Shown: in pieces, positions 11,215 to 23,940 of the stretch | Numbering within the stretch: position 1 is the first letter of the stretch | Layout: every line of letters starts with the position of its first letter | Source of the DNA: Dipteris shenzhenensis | Lineage: Eukaryota > Polypodiophyta > Polypodiopsida > Gleicheniales | NCBI GenBank assembly: GCA_047967505.1 | Contig: CM106538.1 | DNA: 64,000 nucleotides | Reading direction: 5' to 3' (one strand) | Position numbers and translations under genes: made by a program | Notes under the pieces: model-generated | Told to the model about the DNA's origin: nothing | The model's database searches: none | What the model saw: only the letters and a program-made list of their open reading frames with translations

Positions 11215-14200
11215 CCCCTCAATGTCCACCTGCAAGTGAACTTACTTTTTCGGTCCAATGCCAAGTAGATGAAGATGCTTCTCCAGCAAGTTTCTTCGAA
11301 GAGCCTTTCTCTATAGTCAGATAGTACACCAAGTCGACCTCTCTATCCATGATGAGCTCACGTACAAAGTGATATTGAATCTCATTGTGTTTTGTGTGAG
11401 CATGGAACACAGGGTTCTTTGCAATCGCCATGCGACTCTAATTGTCACATGATAACTGCAAGGCTTGTTCTGCACTACACCCATGTCCCCCAAAATCCTC
11501 CTCAATCATACTACTTCGCAAGAAGCAAAGCATGCAGATTTGTACTTAGCCTCGGTAGAAGAAAGAGCAACTATGGGTTGCTTCTTGCTGACCCATGACA
11601 ACTCTCCAGATCCAAGTGAGAAATAGTAACCTATCACTGACCTCCTACTATCCACGTCTCATGCCCAATCCGAGTCACAAAATCCGATCAAGATGTTGCC
11701 CTTGCTATAGGTGATGCCATAATCAAGTGTGCCTTTGATGTATCTCAGCACCTATATCCTTGCCCTCTAATGGTTCTCTCAGGGCTTATTAGAAAACTTG
11801 CTTAGTATACCAGTCACAAAACTGATGTCCGGCCGTGTGTTGCACAAGTAAATCAAGCTGCCCACAAGCCTTCTGTACTTCGCTTCATCCACCAGTGGTG
11901 ATGAATCCTCGTTTGAGAGCTTCGCATCAACCTCCATAGGGATACCAACTGTCTTGCACTTAGCCATGCCAAATCCTTCACATCTCTCCAGCATACTTTA
12001 GCTATGAAATGAAGATCTAGTTTTGGCTCTTGCCAAACTTCAATCCCCAAACAAAAATGCATCAGTCCGAGGTCTGTCATTTCAAACTCTCTTCCTAGCA
12101 AATGCTTTGTCTGCGAGATCTTCTCTTCATGGTTCCCTGTTATGACAAGGTCGTCCACATAAAGGACCACGATCATACACCTGCCTCCTTCTCTAAATAT
12201 ATACAAGTTTACATCAGATGGGCTCCTCTTGAACCCATTTTGTAGAAAGTAGGCATCAATCCGTTGGTACCGTGCTCGTGGGGCCTGTTTCAGCCCATAA
12301 ATTGCCTTCTTCAGTTTGCAGACTTTACCTTCTGAATCAGGAATCTCAAAATCTGGTGGTTGTTCCATGTATACCTCCTCCTTGAGATCTCCATTCAGAA
12401 AGGTGGATTTCACATCCATCTGAAACATAGGCCAACTTCCTTGGGCAGCTAAAGCCAAAACACTGCAAATTGTGATTAGTCGAGCTATGGGAGCAAAAGT
12501 ATCCTGATAATCAAAACCATGTACCTATGTGAATTTGCGATGAGCCGAGCCTTGTGCTTATCCAACGTGCCGTCGAACTTGTACTTGGTCTTGTACACCC
12601 ACTTGGTGCCAATTACCTTGCATTTTGGTGGTCGATCCACAAGGTCCGAAGTGTTGTTCTTCATTATGGAGCCATACTCTGACTACATAGCCTCCATCCA
12701 CTTATCATCACCATGTGCCTCTTCAAGACACTTGAGTTCTTCAGCACGGATCACCTCTGTCATCAATACATAGTTGTTCAAGTGTTCCCGCACCCTTCTT
12801 TGCTCCTCTAATCTCTTGGACCGGCAGTGTTCGGATGGTTCCTCCTCAATGGCTGGAGGTTCTCTACCATCCAAAAGCGGCTTTACCCACATCGGGAATG
12901 GCCATTGCTGTTGTGGTTCTACAGGCTCTTCTTCATCTTCTTTATCTTGATTGAATCCTCCCAAGAACCATTGGGGGAGTTCGGTTTGCTGTTGGTGGTT
13001 GTACTAGATGGATATCCTGGTCTTGGTTGTTGGGGAAGGAAGCTCCAATTGATGCGGCTATTCTGAGAAGACCACATCATGACTTACAATTACCTTCTTG
13101 GTAATAGGGTTATAGAGACGGTAACCCTTCGCCTCTTCACTGTAGCCCAAGAAAATACACTTTCGACTCTTCGGTTCCCATTTGGTCCTGGTAGCATCAG
13201 GGACATGCACAAAACAGTCACATCCAAAAACTCCAAAATGTGTAGCTGAAGGTTTCTTACCAGAAAAGGCATGCAGTAGAGTCATCCCGTTCACAAACTT
13301 CATGTAGCTACGATTGAGAATGTAAACTGTAGTGTTACATGCTTCAGCCTAGAAAGTCTTTGGCAAATCTTTCCCTTTCATCATACTCCGGCCCATTTCA
13401 CAGATGACGTGCATCTTGCATTCTGCTACTCCATTTTGCTGTGATGTATGTGGTGGGGGTTTCTGCCTCTTGATCCTGTGACTTTTGCAGTAACTTTCGA
13501 ATTCAGTTGATGTGAACTCTCCACCTCTGTTTAATCTCAATTTTTTCACCTTCGTCCCTGATTCTTTCTCGACCATTACATGCCATTCTTTGAACCTACT
13601 AAAAGCCTCGTCTTTAGTCTTTAGGAAGAATATCCATATCCTTCTACTATAGTCGTCGATCAGTGTCATGAAGTAGTAGGAACCACCCAAAGCTTTTGTC
13701 TCCATCTTTCCATAGAGGTCCATGTTAACAAGCTCTAGAGGAGCCTTTGCCCTACTGGCCTCTTTAGGAAAGGGTTGCTGATGCTACTTGCCCATCATGC
13801 AAGCTTCACATACATTGGGCAGATCTGCAATTTTTGGTAGGTTTGCAATCATTCCAGTTTTATGCATCTCGTTTAAAGAACTAAAGTTTAGATGACCAAA
13901 CCTCTCATGCCATAGCTTAGTGTTCTTCACAGTAGCTTGAGCATTGAAAGTTGAGAGTCCGTAGATGTTGTTGCACCGTGTACCTTTACCAACGACCTTC
14001 CCATGAAGATCCAAAATCTGTGTGCCATTCTTATTGAAGTGGACTTTGAGGTCCCGATCCGCGATCGCAGAAACAGACAATAAGTTCCTCTTGATATCTG
14101 GCACATAAAGAACATCGGACAATTGTTTTACAACTCCATCTGGCTTGAGAACAATCGTACCTTTTTCTTTTACTGGACATTTTGCATTATTGCCGACTGC

Positions 14201-14323
14201 TACTAGGATGTCATTCCCTACCGGCTGTAGAGAGGTATACCAATCCTTGCGATTGGTCATGTGGCGTGATGCACCACTATCAATGATCCAAGGTTCATCC
14301 ATAGGTACATGAACTGCCTCCAT
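11215..14323 (-). pseudogene. Copia-2 pol (protease, integrase, RT, RNase H)
   Basis: Protease motif WIIDSGASRHM and pre-integrase WHERFGHLNFSSL lie in one open stretch (14323-13784). The integrase core (13723-13349) has LIDDYSRR and QNGVAEC, but the middle catalytic Asp of the usual SDRGGEF is Asn (LNRGGEF). The integrase C-terminus lies at 13303-13058. RT with [13 protein letters not shown] and YVDD lies at 12458-11853, and RNase H at about 11600-11220. Shifts and stops separate these blocks. Confidence 0.88.
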
Positions 14324-14329
14324 GCAAAT

Positions 14330-14972
14330 CTCCTCAATCGCTATGAACAGCTCTACTGGTACTACCTATGTGCTATTGTTGAACTCTTTCTTTACTCCGT
14401 TCTTCTCATCTGCAATCTTCTTTCGGCACTCATTCTGCTTGTGCCATGCCTTGTTGCAATAGAAGCACTTGATCTTCTTCTTTCTTTTTTTATCATCAGA
14501 AGAAGATGGGTAACTAGAGTCCTTACCCTTACCTTTCTTTGATCCAGCGTAGAAAGCTGAATCTTCTCCAGTCCTTGTCTTTTGACACATCTCCTCCATA
14601 AGCATTGCACTGAAATCCTCAAAGTTAAGGGGTGGATTTCTGTTTTGCATATTCAGTGCCATAACAAGACCATCGTACTTTGGTGGGAGAATCCATATGC
14701 ATCTTCGTGCTAGATTCTCACTGGTGATGGTGATGCCAATTGCAGTCATTTGATGGCAAAGATTCTTCACCCTGGTGATGAACTTCTCTGCCGCTTCAGA
14801 ATCAGATAGTTTCTCGTTTGCAAGTTGAGTCTCCAGATTTTGAATCTATGTTTGATTCGTGGTCTCGTACTGATTTTTCAAGACTGTCCATGCCTCCTCC
14901 GTTGTGGTGACATGTTGAATTAACACCATGATAGAATCACTTACACTGCAGACAATAGAACATAGTGCAGGC
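14330..14972 (-). pseudogene. Copia-2 gag, C-terminal half
   Basis: The frame 14770-14366 (open further upstream to a TAG near 14850) contains ETQLANEKLSDSEAAEKF, the gag core PPKYDGLVMAL and a zinc knuckle CFYCNKAWHKQNEC (CX2CX4HX4C). The gag N-terminus is missing. Confidence 0.82.
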
Positions 14973-16739
14973 TAAGGTATGGTATAGGAAAGAATTAAAG
15001 TAGCCACCCTAGGATGTGGACTACATGATGTGGAGATGTGGATCAAGGATATCCACAAGGAGAGATGTGGATGAGACGGTCCCACAAGTGTTGACTATTC
15101 AAAGGGCGCTCTCTATATAAGAGGCCTATCATGTATTGTTGAGTACACACATTTTGAATAGATTGAGTATTGCCTACAGTGTGTCTCTCTCATGGATTTT
15201 CTTCTATGGTTTGATCCTCCATGAACTTTATGCTCATTGAGTGATATATTAGGCTAAGTACAATCTGCACTTTGTCAATGGTCTCCCTTTGGACAAACCA
15301 CTAGCTCCCACAAAGCCCTTAGGCTACAAAACCTTCCCTCCCTTGCAACACATGATGAGGATCCAAGTGGTCTATAGACTTTGCATTCATTCGGGAGGCA
15401 TGTGCATCGATCCGACCAAATCTCAAGTCATTCATAGGCTTGCTGGGCCAAGTCAAAGTCTATGTGCATTTTGCAACAATAAACATTCCTATCTTTGAGT
15501 TTCTTGATGTACTAGGGCTTATAATGCTCAAAGCTCCTCTGCTCAATTGAAATGTCCGAATTCTGATGCACAAACTTGAAATACAACTCCGTCTATTGAC
15601 CCAACATGCGAGAACAATAGAATAATGAGGCCCCTTTTTGCTACTACTAAAAGGGGATGAGCATTTTTCGAGTGATCTTCCGAGCATCTGAGCGAACCAA
15701 AAAAAAGCCTTCCAACTATGCAAAAATATGGCAAAAATGGATTGGAAGAAAACATAGTTTCACTTAGAAATATGCAAAGTATTATAGTAATGCCTATTTT
15801 ATACACAAATCTTTATGTGAATATTTGGGAATGGTGAGAACATAATGGGATGGATTTTGAAGAAACCCACATGTAGAGTAGACTCTGTATGAAAACTCCG
15901 TTATGATCCTTCTTACAACTTTTACTTCATAGGGGGTGACATTGAAAAACTCTCTCAACCTATCTTCATGAAAGGGTTTCTCCAAACAAAACTCATTGAA
16001 GCAAGCCATCAAGGTAGTTTCGCCAGTGAAAACCCTTTGAAGTAGGTCTTCCAAGGTAGTTTTGATGGCGAAACTACCATGGACAACACTTTTAAAAATG
16101 ACATAACTTTCACATTCAATGTCCAAATATAGTCATTCAGCCACCCAAATTGATAAAAAAATCCAATTTGAGCACATCTATCGAGTTATATTTTGGAAAA
16201 TCTTGCATATATAGTATTAAATATTATGTGTATTTTATGAGAGTGATATATAAGCCCAAGTTAAAACTTATTTATTGTAATTTAAACTTTTTAGAAACAT
16301 GTCCATAAATATGTTGTTATTTATGATAAAAACACTAGAAAGAGATTGCCATATGATATAAATGTGTTTAATAAGCAATTATATGTATAATATTATTACA
16401 TTGAGAGTGATTATGAGGGATGTTTCTTAAATGAATTATTTTTCAACACTTTTTTTAGGTAATAACAGGGGGACAAAGGGATGTCTATGAATAAGAAAAT
16501 TTATGTTATGTAAAAATGAATGAGTGACTAGTCTATCTATTTTTATGATAAAGGGATCTAGTTCTAGTGAAAATAAACATGTAAAAACCACTTCCTAAAG
16601 AAATACAATTTTTTGAATCTCTTGAAAAACACGCTTATATAAACATGCTCATAGGTTTTTGCTCGTAAAATTGATGCACCTCTACTAAAAGAACACAAAA
16701 CATAGTATGATTAAAGTATATAATGAAGCAAAACAATTT
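14973..16739. other. No supported gene; LTR-like block near 15090-15260
   Basis: Sequence at 15100-15260 has a TATA-like box (CTCTATATAAGAGG, about 15110) followed by a stretch resembling an LTR R-U5 region. No partner LTR was found. An open minus-strand stretch of 110 codons (16126-15794) has no recognisable motif. The rest is AT-rich. Confidence 0.35.
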
Positions 16740-17058
16740 TCAACCACCGCGCTAGTTAAGGATAGTGACAATTTCAATTACCAGGCTAGTCTAAGATACA
16801 TTTAGGATAGTCACAATTTCAACCACTAGGATGGTTTAGGACACTGTCATAGTTTTAACCATTGGGATGGTTTAGCTTGACGGTCTCAACTTCACATATT
16901 AGACAATAACAAGTATATTGCTTGAATTCCACAATTTAACAATGGTACATAACCTGAATACCAAGAAATTAAATTTAATGAATTTAATACTAAGAAACAT
17001 AATAATTTCAACCATCGGGCTAGTCAATAACTAATGTTTATTTAGCCATGCTAGTTCA
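16740..17058 (+). repeat. Cluster of the short recurring motif (right side, opposite orientation)
   Basis: Units such as TTTCAACCACCGCGCTAGTT, TTTCAACCACTAGGATGGTTT and TTTCAACCATCGGGCTAGT occur on the plus strand at about 16738, 16770, 16816, 16853 and 17007, often followed by AGGATAGTGACA. The same motif lies on the minus strand at 3.0 and 8.1-8.8 kb. Orientation flips between the two sides. Confidence 0.5.
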
Positions 17059-17064
17059 AGACAC

Positions 17065-17392
17065 TGTGATGCCAAAAATTGATATTTTTTATTTGGCATT
17101 GGTATTGTTTTCTTCTATGTTTGATAAGAGTTTGAGTATCAAGTGATAGCCTAGTGGCTCTCACTTATTTCTATTTTCTAAGATATTGTATGGGATTGAG
17201 AGGATGAGTGGAATGGATCATTGTAAAATACCATAAGTATGAATTATAAATACCTTGGTATGGGGTGAGAGTTATTTGTGTATGGGATATTATGGGGTTT
17301 TTAGAAAATAGGAAGAGTGAGTCATATAAAGAGGTGAACTCATGTCCATGTGTTCCAATAATATAAGAGAGGCCACATGCCAAGCACGTGGA
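17065..17392 (+). repeat. 5' LTR of the plus gypsy, part confirmed by the 3' copy
   Basis: Matches 38888-39215 at high identity. The true LTR is longer; its 3' end cannot be fixed because the right copy is truncated. Confidence 0.85.
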
Positions 17393-19110
17393 AGGCATGT
17401 GGAGGAGTGTGGAGTCAAAAGGAATCCTTCTAGAATTCCTATGTGGAATAAGGAGGATGTGGACATATGGAAAAGAGAGGGTCCCTATGGGCTCCACGTG
17501 GGGAGACTCTTGACTTTCTCAATATTTTAAGAGTATTGAGCATATCTTGATGGGACAAATGGCAAGAGTAGCCAAAAAGGACATGGATGGTGACATACAG
17601 GCTTATGTGATTGATGGGGAAAAGAATGTATAGGCAACAATTGTAAATGATTGAAGGAGGGTGATAAAATCTCTATAAAAAGAGCCCTCCTCTCCCTTGT
17701 TCATCATCTCTTCCACCATTAGGCCTCATGTTGCTATAGCTCTAGTTTCCTCAAGCCTCTTCCATGAGCCTTCTCTCCCTCTTGTAGATATTCTCTTATG
17801 TAGACTCTTGAGTCCATCTCTCTCTAGTTTATTCTCTCTCTCTATGAGTAGTCTTGGAGCTTCCGCTCTCTCTTGTATGTATGAAACCTCTTCTTCTCCC
17901 TTGTGTTTGTAGTATTTTGAGTGTATTTGAGTGGAGTCTTACTCTCATGGCAATGAAAGTCACTTCTCATCATTTTCCTTGAGTCTCCATTCCTATGTCC
18001 TTTTCCCTCTCTCTATTCAAGTCTCTAAAGTAGTTGTTGTTCGGCCGCTCACTGTGCACACATGGTCCATTCTTTTCCCAAGCCACCATGCAAGCTTCTT
18101 CCTATATTTTAGGCAAATTCTAAGGGTATTGGATGGTTGATAATTGTGGAGCCTTGAGGGAGTAGTTTGCTCAGGCGAAATTAGCATGGGTGGAGGGTAG
18201 TTTTTTATGACAGTTTGACCCCTTGTTAGTGTTTTACTCATAACGTTCTGCTAAATAGTCCAATTTTAATAAAAATTATATACTACAAAGCTCTCTTCAA
18301 GGCGCATGTTCTTGTGTGATTAGATCTTGAATCAAATACTACTGTAAAAAGTTATGAGTCTCTGTGTTTGACAATCTATTTTCATGATAGTTTTTACCCC
18401 CTTTCAGTAAACTATCCATATCTCTTCAAGCAGTTATCTGTTTTCAATGAAACTTATATCAATACGAACTCACTTCAAGGCACATACTTGTATGTACTTT
18501 AATTTATGATATCAGTTTTTTGCTGGAAGTTATAGACCTCTGTGTTTTCTAGCAGTTTGTAGAATGATTTGAGCCATTTCTAGAGGTTTCTGTGAAGGGG
18601 GTGCCATGTTTCCCCGGAATTTACCCATCCAGCCAAATTAGCCCCTTCAAGCCCCTAGATATATATTAGCTCATGTTATGTTGCACCAAAATATATTCTT
18701 CCAACAATGCATCGCTCTTCTCTTTGGTGCTAACTGGCTTGGTGAGATAATGGCTTCTGTAGATCCTTTTCTTCTCCCGATGCTAGACTACAACATCACT
18801 TGGGATGTTACCATATTCATTCTCCTCTGAGGGAAGCAAGGACAAAGATATATTGTGGTTTTCTTTGCATGAAAATATTTTCTTCATCTCTCTTTGCAAG
18901 TGATAAGGGTCCCTATTATTAAGATTGGGAAGAGCAAGAAGCTAAGAGGTGCGTGAAGTTTCATTACCCCCAACTTCATGCCACATCTTTTGGTGGAGAT
19001 GCCGGGTACATTTGGTATTGGATTCATCCCACCTTAGTAAATGGTCTCGTGTGTACTTGATTGCATGTTATGCCTAGTATAGGCATGTGTTTTCTGATGT
19101 GATAAAGAAG
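17393..19110 (+). other. Rest of LTR and untranslated leader of the plus gypsy
   Basis: A TATA-like box (CTCTATAAAAAGAG, about 17670-17683) followed by a CT-rich stretch marks the likely transcription start. No convincing primer binding site was found, so the LTR/leader boundary is open. No gene. Confidence 0.5.
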
Positions 19111-20403
19111 ATGCCTAGAAGAACTCCATTAGAAGAGATTACAGCCCGTTTAAGAGAACTAGAAGATTGTGAAGGTGATGCTCAAGCTATTTGCACAGTC
19201 ATCATGATCATATCCTTTATGTTTGCACTCTTGAATATGTTGGTGAATCGACAATGCTAGCAGTAGGCACAATCATAGATTGGGGATTGTTTCATGCATT
19301 GACAGCTTGGTGTGAAGAAGAGTTGAGTCTTTGGGTAGTTTTTGACTATAACAATGGAGTGGTGATTCTCAATGCTTTCAACTTCTTTTGCTATGAAAAT
19401 GATGGAGTACAATATCTTGAAGCTGTTATGTGCACTTCCAATTGTGAGAGGGGTGATTCTTAAATGCATGTATACACAATGTTTTCATGGTGCTAGTTGG
19501 TCACTTATTTTTGAAGATTTTGTTGAGGATCACATTGTGGAGGGTTTTCTACAAGTGGTTATGCATAATAAGTTGGTCTTGGTATACTAAGGCTCTGTGG
19601 GATCTTGTTTGGATCTTGTTTGGGATATTATTTGGATCTTGTTGTTTCCCTTTTGTGTTTCATCATGGTGAAGATTCCAGTGTTTTGAAGGACCCAAGGG
19701 GAAGACCCAGAGTCTTATCTTTGGGATTTTGTTCAAGGATGCTGGCTTTCTGGATGGTCCATGAAGGATTTGGGTGGAGATTTTGCTTGATTTTCTTGAA
19801 GGAGTAGCCTTGAGTTGGCATGAGGCCTTGCCAGACTCTACCAAGGAGGACTAGGACCAAGTGGTGGTAGTAATGAGGCGAGGCAGAGATTTGGGGTATT
19901 GGAGTCACCAAATGCTTTGATGTTGCAGTTGGACCGGTTCTATCAAGGAGAGGGTGAGATGGTCTCTGCGTTGGCAATCCAATATGAAACTTTATGGACA
20001 AAGTATGAAAGGGCAGCTTTGCGAGCTATGGCATCTGCATCATCGGCCACTCAAAGTCTCTCAAGGATGGAGCACTTAAAGATGAGCAAATTTGTTATGG
20101 CTTTGGATCCTCGTCTTTGCTCACAAGTAATGAGTAAATATCCAATAACATATGTGGAGGCACTTCGCATTGCAACCAAGAAAGAAGCTTCTCTAAAGAT
20201 CGAATCCTCTTTTGTGTCTTCAACAACTTCAACTTCTAAGGTGGAGGTAATGGGCACTCCTCAGGTACCAAAGTCCTTTGAGTTAGATCATAATATCTCC
20301 CAATTGATGGAAGAGTTTGCTAATTTGAAATTGCATTTGGTTAATGCATGACAACCTAGAGCACCAAAGAGTGAAGATAGGCCTCAACATAAGAGTGGGG
20401 TCA
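19111..20403 (+). pseudogene. Plus gypsy gag
   Basis: An ATG at 19111 opens a short frame that breaks at 19258. The clear gag core lies at 19690-20351, with LDFLEGVALSWHEALPD-like sequence across frames and then FYQGEGEMVSALAIQYETLW and SKFVMALDPRLCSQV in one open stretch. A TGA at 20349-20351 separates it from the zinc knuckle in the same protein context. Confidence 0.78.
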
Positions 20404-20405
20404 CT

Positions 20406-21446
20406 TGCTATGAATGTAATGAAAAAGGTCACTATCGCCCCAAGTGTCCTAGATTGAGAAAGAAGGAAAAAAAACAAGTATCCTTGTTAGAAGCTTCTTT
20501 AGGTGATGAGGAAAGAGAGGTAATGATGGCTAAACGGGGGCGTGGTAAAGCAAAAGAAGAAGAAGAAAGCAAGGAAGAAGTAGATGAGGAACATCAGAAC
20601 GAGGAATGCCGTAGTAAGAAAAAGAAGGCATCTAGAAGGAGAATTAACCAGTCAAACTTTCCTTTAGGACAAGGAATTGGAAGCTATTACTTGTTGTTCG
20701 ACCTTAAAGAAAAGGAAGCTCATATCACCTTTGGTCAATTACTTTCTTTGTCTCCAAAACTACGGAAAGAATGGGAAAAGCTAGCAAGCACAAGAGTGTC
20801 AAAGAAGAAAAAGAAGAAAAGTTCCATTCCTATTGTTCAAAAGGTAGATATAGATGTTGGTGATGATGTACTTATGGTTGATGTGATCACTGATGGTCAA
20901 GTGATTTCTAATGTTTACATTGATGGAGGTGCATCGATTAATGTCATGAGTGAGAAGACCATGATAGATGTTGATTTAAAATACTCTAGTACTACCTCAC
21001 CTTATCGCATCAAATTGGCTGGCAACACTAGGGTTAATACCTTGGGAGTTATGAAGAATCTAGAAGTGGATGTATGTGGAATTTTTGTGCCAACTACTTT
21101 TTAGGTGATCCCTACCAAGCCAGATGCACGTGCCTATCCATTGATTTTGGGAAGGCCTTGGCTATCCAAGGTGAAGGCTATTCAAAAGTGGGATATTGGA
21201 GAATTGATTTTGCAGGGAAATGATAAGAAGGTGCGCTACAACATTAGAAGACACAAAAAGGAAGTTGTTAACGAGGAGTCTTCAACATTAGAGAGTTTGA
21301 GCTCTGACTTAACTGATGAAGAAGAAGAGACAGGGTGTAGCTCTAAGGAGTCCAGCTCAGAGGGTGAGGTGGAAGGAGTGGCCTTTGGTCTTTGTCTTAT
21401 TGCTGATTGGGATGAGTCAGGAAGGAGGAACAAGGTGGTGCCGTAA
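20406..21446 (+). pseudogene. Plus gypsy zinc knuckle and protease
   Basis: CYECNEKGHYRPKC (CX2CX4HX4C) at 20406 is followed by a long Lys/Glu-rich linker and a retropepsin domain with NVYIDGGASINVM (about 20913-20950) and ILGRPWL (about 21145). The protease loop is DGG rather than the usual D(T/S)G, shared with the minus-strand gypsy (VDGGAACNIM), so it is probably normal for this lineage. A TAG at 21102-21104 splits the domain. Confidence 0.83.
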
Positions 21447-21609
21447 GAAGATCTTGTAGAGACACTTCATGTGAAGGATGTGAAGCACACTAAATGACAC
21501 CAATGCAATGAAGAGCTTCTTGGTGATTCTCTATCAGGTAGTGAGAAGCTCCAGTACTTAGATATGTTAGATGATATTCCATGTCTCGTTGCAACAAGCT
21601 ATTCACAGG

Positions 21610-23650
21610 TTTGACCAGCCTCTCTTGTGGAGCACAAGATTGAGTTGAAGCCAGAAAGCAAGCCAGTTGTGCAACACTTAAGGTGATTGGGGGTGATCCG
21701 AGGCACTAAAGAAAGAGGTAACACAACTACTTGAGGCGGGATTCATCTTTCCTATTGATGATTCAGAATGGATATCTCCTGTAGTTATCACACCAAAGAA
21801 AGGAAATAAGTGGCGGGTTTGTGTGGACTTTCATCCTTTGAATGCATGCACTAAGAGGGATCATTTTCCTTTGCCATTCCAAGATGAAATACTAGACCAA
21901 GTAGCAGGGCATGAGATGTATTCTGTATGTGATGGGTATTCTAGGTACTTTCAAATTCGTATTCGGGAGGAAGATCAAAAGAAAACATCATTTGTCACAG
22001 CTTGGGAAGTTTTTTCTTATAGAGTGATGCCTTTCTGGGTTGACCAATGCACCAGCTACATTTCAAAGGTTCATGAGTCAAGTGCTGAAGCCTTACTTGG
22101 GAAAGTTCATAAGGGTGCTTGTGGATGATTTTTACATTTATTCTCGATGCATAGATCACATGGAGAAATTAAATATGGCCTTCGCTAGGATTGATGAAGG
22201 AAAAGGGTGTCTAAATCCTAGAAAGTGTCATTTGGCTAAAAAAAAAGTAGTCTTGTTGGGCCATATTGTGTTTGAAGAAGGCCTACAAATGGATCCTGAC
22301 AAGGTTCAAGCAATCATGGCATTGCCAAATCCTAAGAGTGTCACTGGTGTTCACAGAATTCTAGGAAAGAGCAAGTATTATCAACGATTTTGTGATGATT
22401 TCATAGAGATAGTGCATCCCATGAACTTGTTGACAAGAAAAGGAGTTTCTTTCCAATGGGGTGTGTAGCAACAAGAGTCTTTTCAGCAACTTAAGGAGGC
22501 CATGAGTAAGGGCCCGATATTGAAGCCCCCTGATTGGTCTCAAGACTTTTATGTAAATCACTTTGGAGCCTATGCATGTGTAAAGCCTTTGTGGCTTATT
22601 ACTGAAGACTTGTAAGCCTCCACAACAAACACAGTAGTGATGTGTGGAGGCTCTAAGTATTTCCTAAGATTAATATAAAACTTTCGACTCAATTTTGTGC
22701 TATTATTTTATGTGTTGCTCACTTTTGCTAGCTTGCATCTCTAATTGCCAACAAGTGGTATCAGAGCTTGGTTTAGTAGTCTACATTTGAGAGTATTCGG
22801 AGATTATCATCTATGTCTAAGAGAGTGCTGCGTAGTCAATCTTGCGTGTGTCAAATACCCATTGTACCAAGGAAACTAAGAAGGCCGCAGAGCATTCAAA
22901 GTGGCACTGCTGCTAGACGACACTCACCATTGGTATTGCTAGCAGAGGTGTGTTTTCTTGAGATCTTGAATCGGTAAAGTATGGATATGCCTAAGAAAGG
23001 CCAATCTAAAACAAGATCTATTTGATCTACAGATGGAGGACTCAGAGTCCCTTGGAGTCTTCCTCAATCGCATGCAAGCATTGTTGCACCAACTTAATGA
23101 CTTGGGAGCTTAAGTAGAAGACAATGATAAAAAGGCCATATTACTGAAGAGCTTACCGGTCGAGCAATATGGAGATACAGTGAAGATATTACGTCTAGAT
23201 GACAGCATGGATTTCCTTGACTATGTAGGTATGCTTCTCAGTGAGGAGAAAAAACGAATGCACTCATCTACGACTATTCAGTTGGTGCTGTATTGCTACA
23301 AAAATGAGAGGCAGGTAGAATGAAACCCATCTATTATGCCAGCCGATAGCTTATAGAGGTGGAAACAAGGTATGAAGAAATGGAGCAACAAGCTCTCTCT
23401 TTGGTGTTTTCAGTCAGAAAGTTTCACTCCTATTTAGTAACTCGACCATTTTCTTCCTTACCTCTCAGTCTATATTAGCATATCTAGTTCGTAAGCCTAA
23501 TCCTTGGGGGAGATTTGCAAAATGGTTGTTAGAGCTTCAAGAGTTCTCTTTCTCTTTTGTCACTGAAAATACCACTAGGTCCACTATGGCAGATTTGCTC
23601 ACAAGACGGGAGGATCTAGGAGAAGAAAAGAAATGTAAGGAGAACATTAA
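21610..23650 (+). pseudogene. Plus gypsy reverse transcriptase and first RNase H (split)
   Basis: RT runs from about 21700 to 22560 with NKWRVCVDFHPLNA, CDGYSRYFQIRI, then a +1 shift near 22035, NAPATFQRFM and the catalytic box VLVDDF. It leads to the RNase H start. The copia fragment 22577-23275 interrupts at AYA/VGAVLLQ. RNase H resumes at 23276 (GAVLLQ, IYYASR, EQQALSLVFSVRKFHSYL) and ends near 23600. Stops occur at several points. Confidence 0.82.
22577..23275 (+). mobile_element. Copia fragment (LTR, primer site and partial gag)
   Basis: A short LTR (about 22577-22753, TGTGTAAAG to CCAACA) is followed by TGGTATCAGAGCTTGG (22756), the tRNA-Met primer site. The gag piece begins at 23033 (MEDSESLGVFLNRM, LLKSLPVEQY). 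It ends abruptly where gypsy RNase H resumes. Flanks ATGCA (left) and ATTCA (right) may be an imperfect target duplication. Everything downstream of gag is missing. Confidence 0.75.
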
Positions 23651-23659
23651 AGATGAAAG

Positions 23660-23940
23660 AGATACACCACCAACAGCTTTTGTTTTGTATTTTGATGGGG
23701 CTTTTAGTCCTTTATGCCAACAAGGAGCCGGGGGGATGGTCTTGAAGAATTTTGAAGGTCAAGAAGTATGGGCAAGAGGACAAGAGTTTCTAGGTATCAC
23801 AACTAACAATGCAGCTGAGTATAATGCTTTGATTCTTCGTTTGGAGGGTTGTCTTCAAAGTCAAGTTAAAGAATTGGAAGTAAGAGGAGATTCTCAGCTT
23901 ATTATAAAGCAAATGCAAGTGCATTACAAGACAAGAAGTC
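23660..23940 (+). pseudogene. Plus gypsy second RNase H, N-terminal part
   Basis: A second RNase H fold with LYFDGAFSP (first Asp), NNAAEYNAL (Glu) and VRGDSQLIIKQM (Asp). It is the extra RNase H of Tat-type elements, lying between the first RNase H and integrase. It is cut at 23940 by copia-A and continues at 37424. Confidence 0.85.

Larger units (their letters stand above)
10484..14972 (-). mobile_element. Ty1/copia element lacking its 5' end (copia-2)
   Basis: Same family as copia-1 and more complete inside: gag with CCHC knuckle, protease, integrase, reverse transcriptase, RNase H, all minus strand. The left (3') LTR is present. The right end stops inside gag near 14972, so the 5' LTR, primer site and N-terminal gag are lost. 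Sequence bordering the left LTR (10453-10483) recurs at 15171-15201 with two mismatches in 31. Confidence 0.9.

Noticed and set aside
15794-16126. 110-codon minus-strand frame
   Set aside because: No motif, no splice or promoter context, not repeated elsewhere; left as unclassified sequence.
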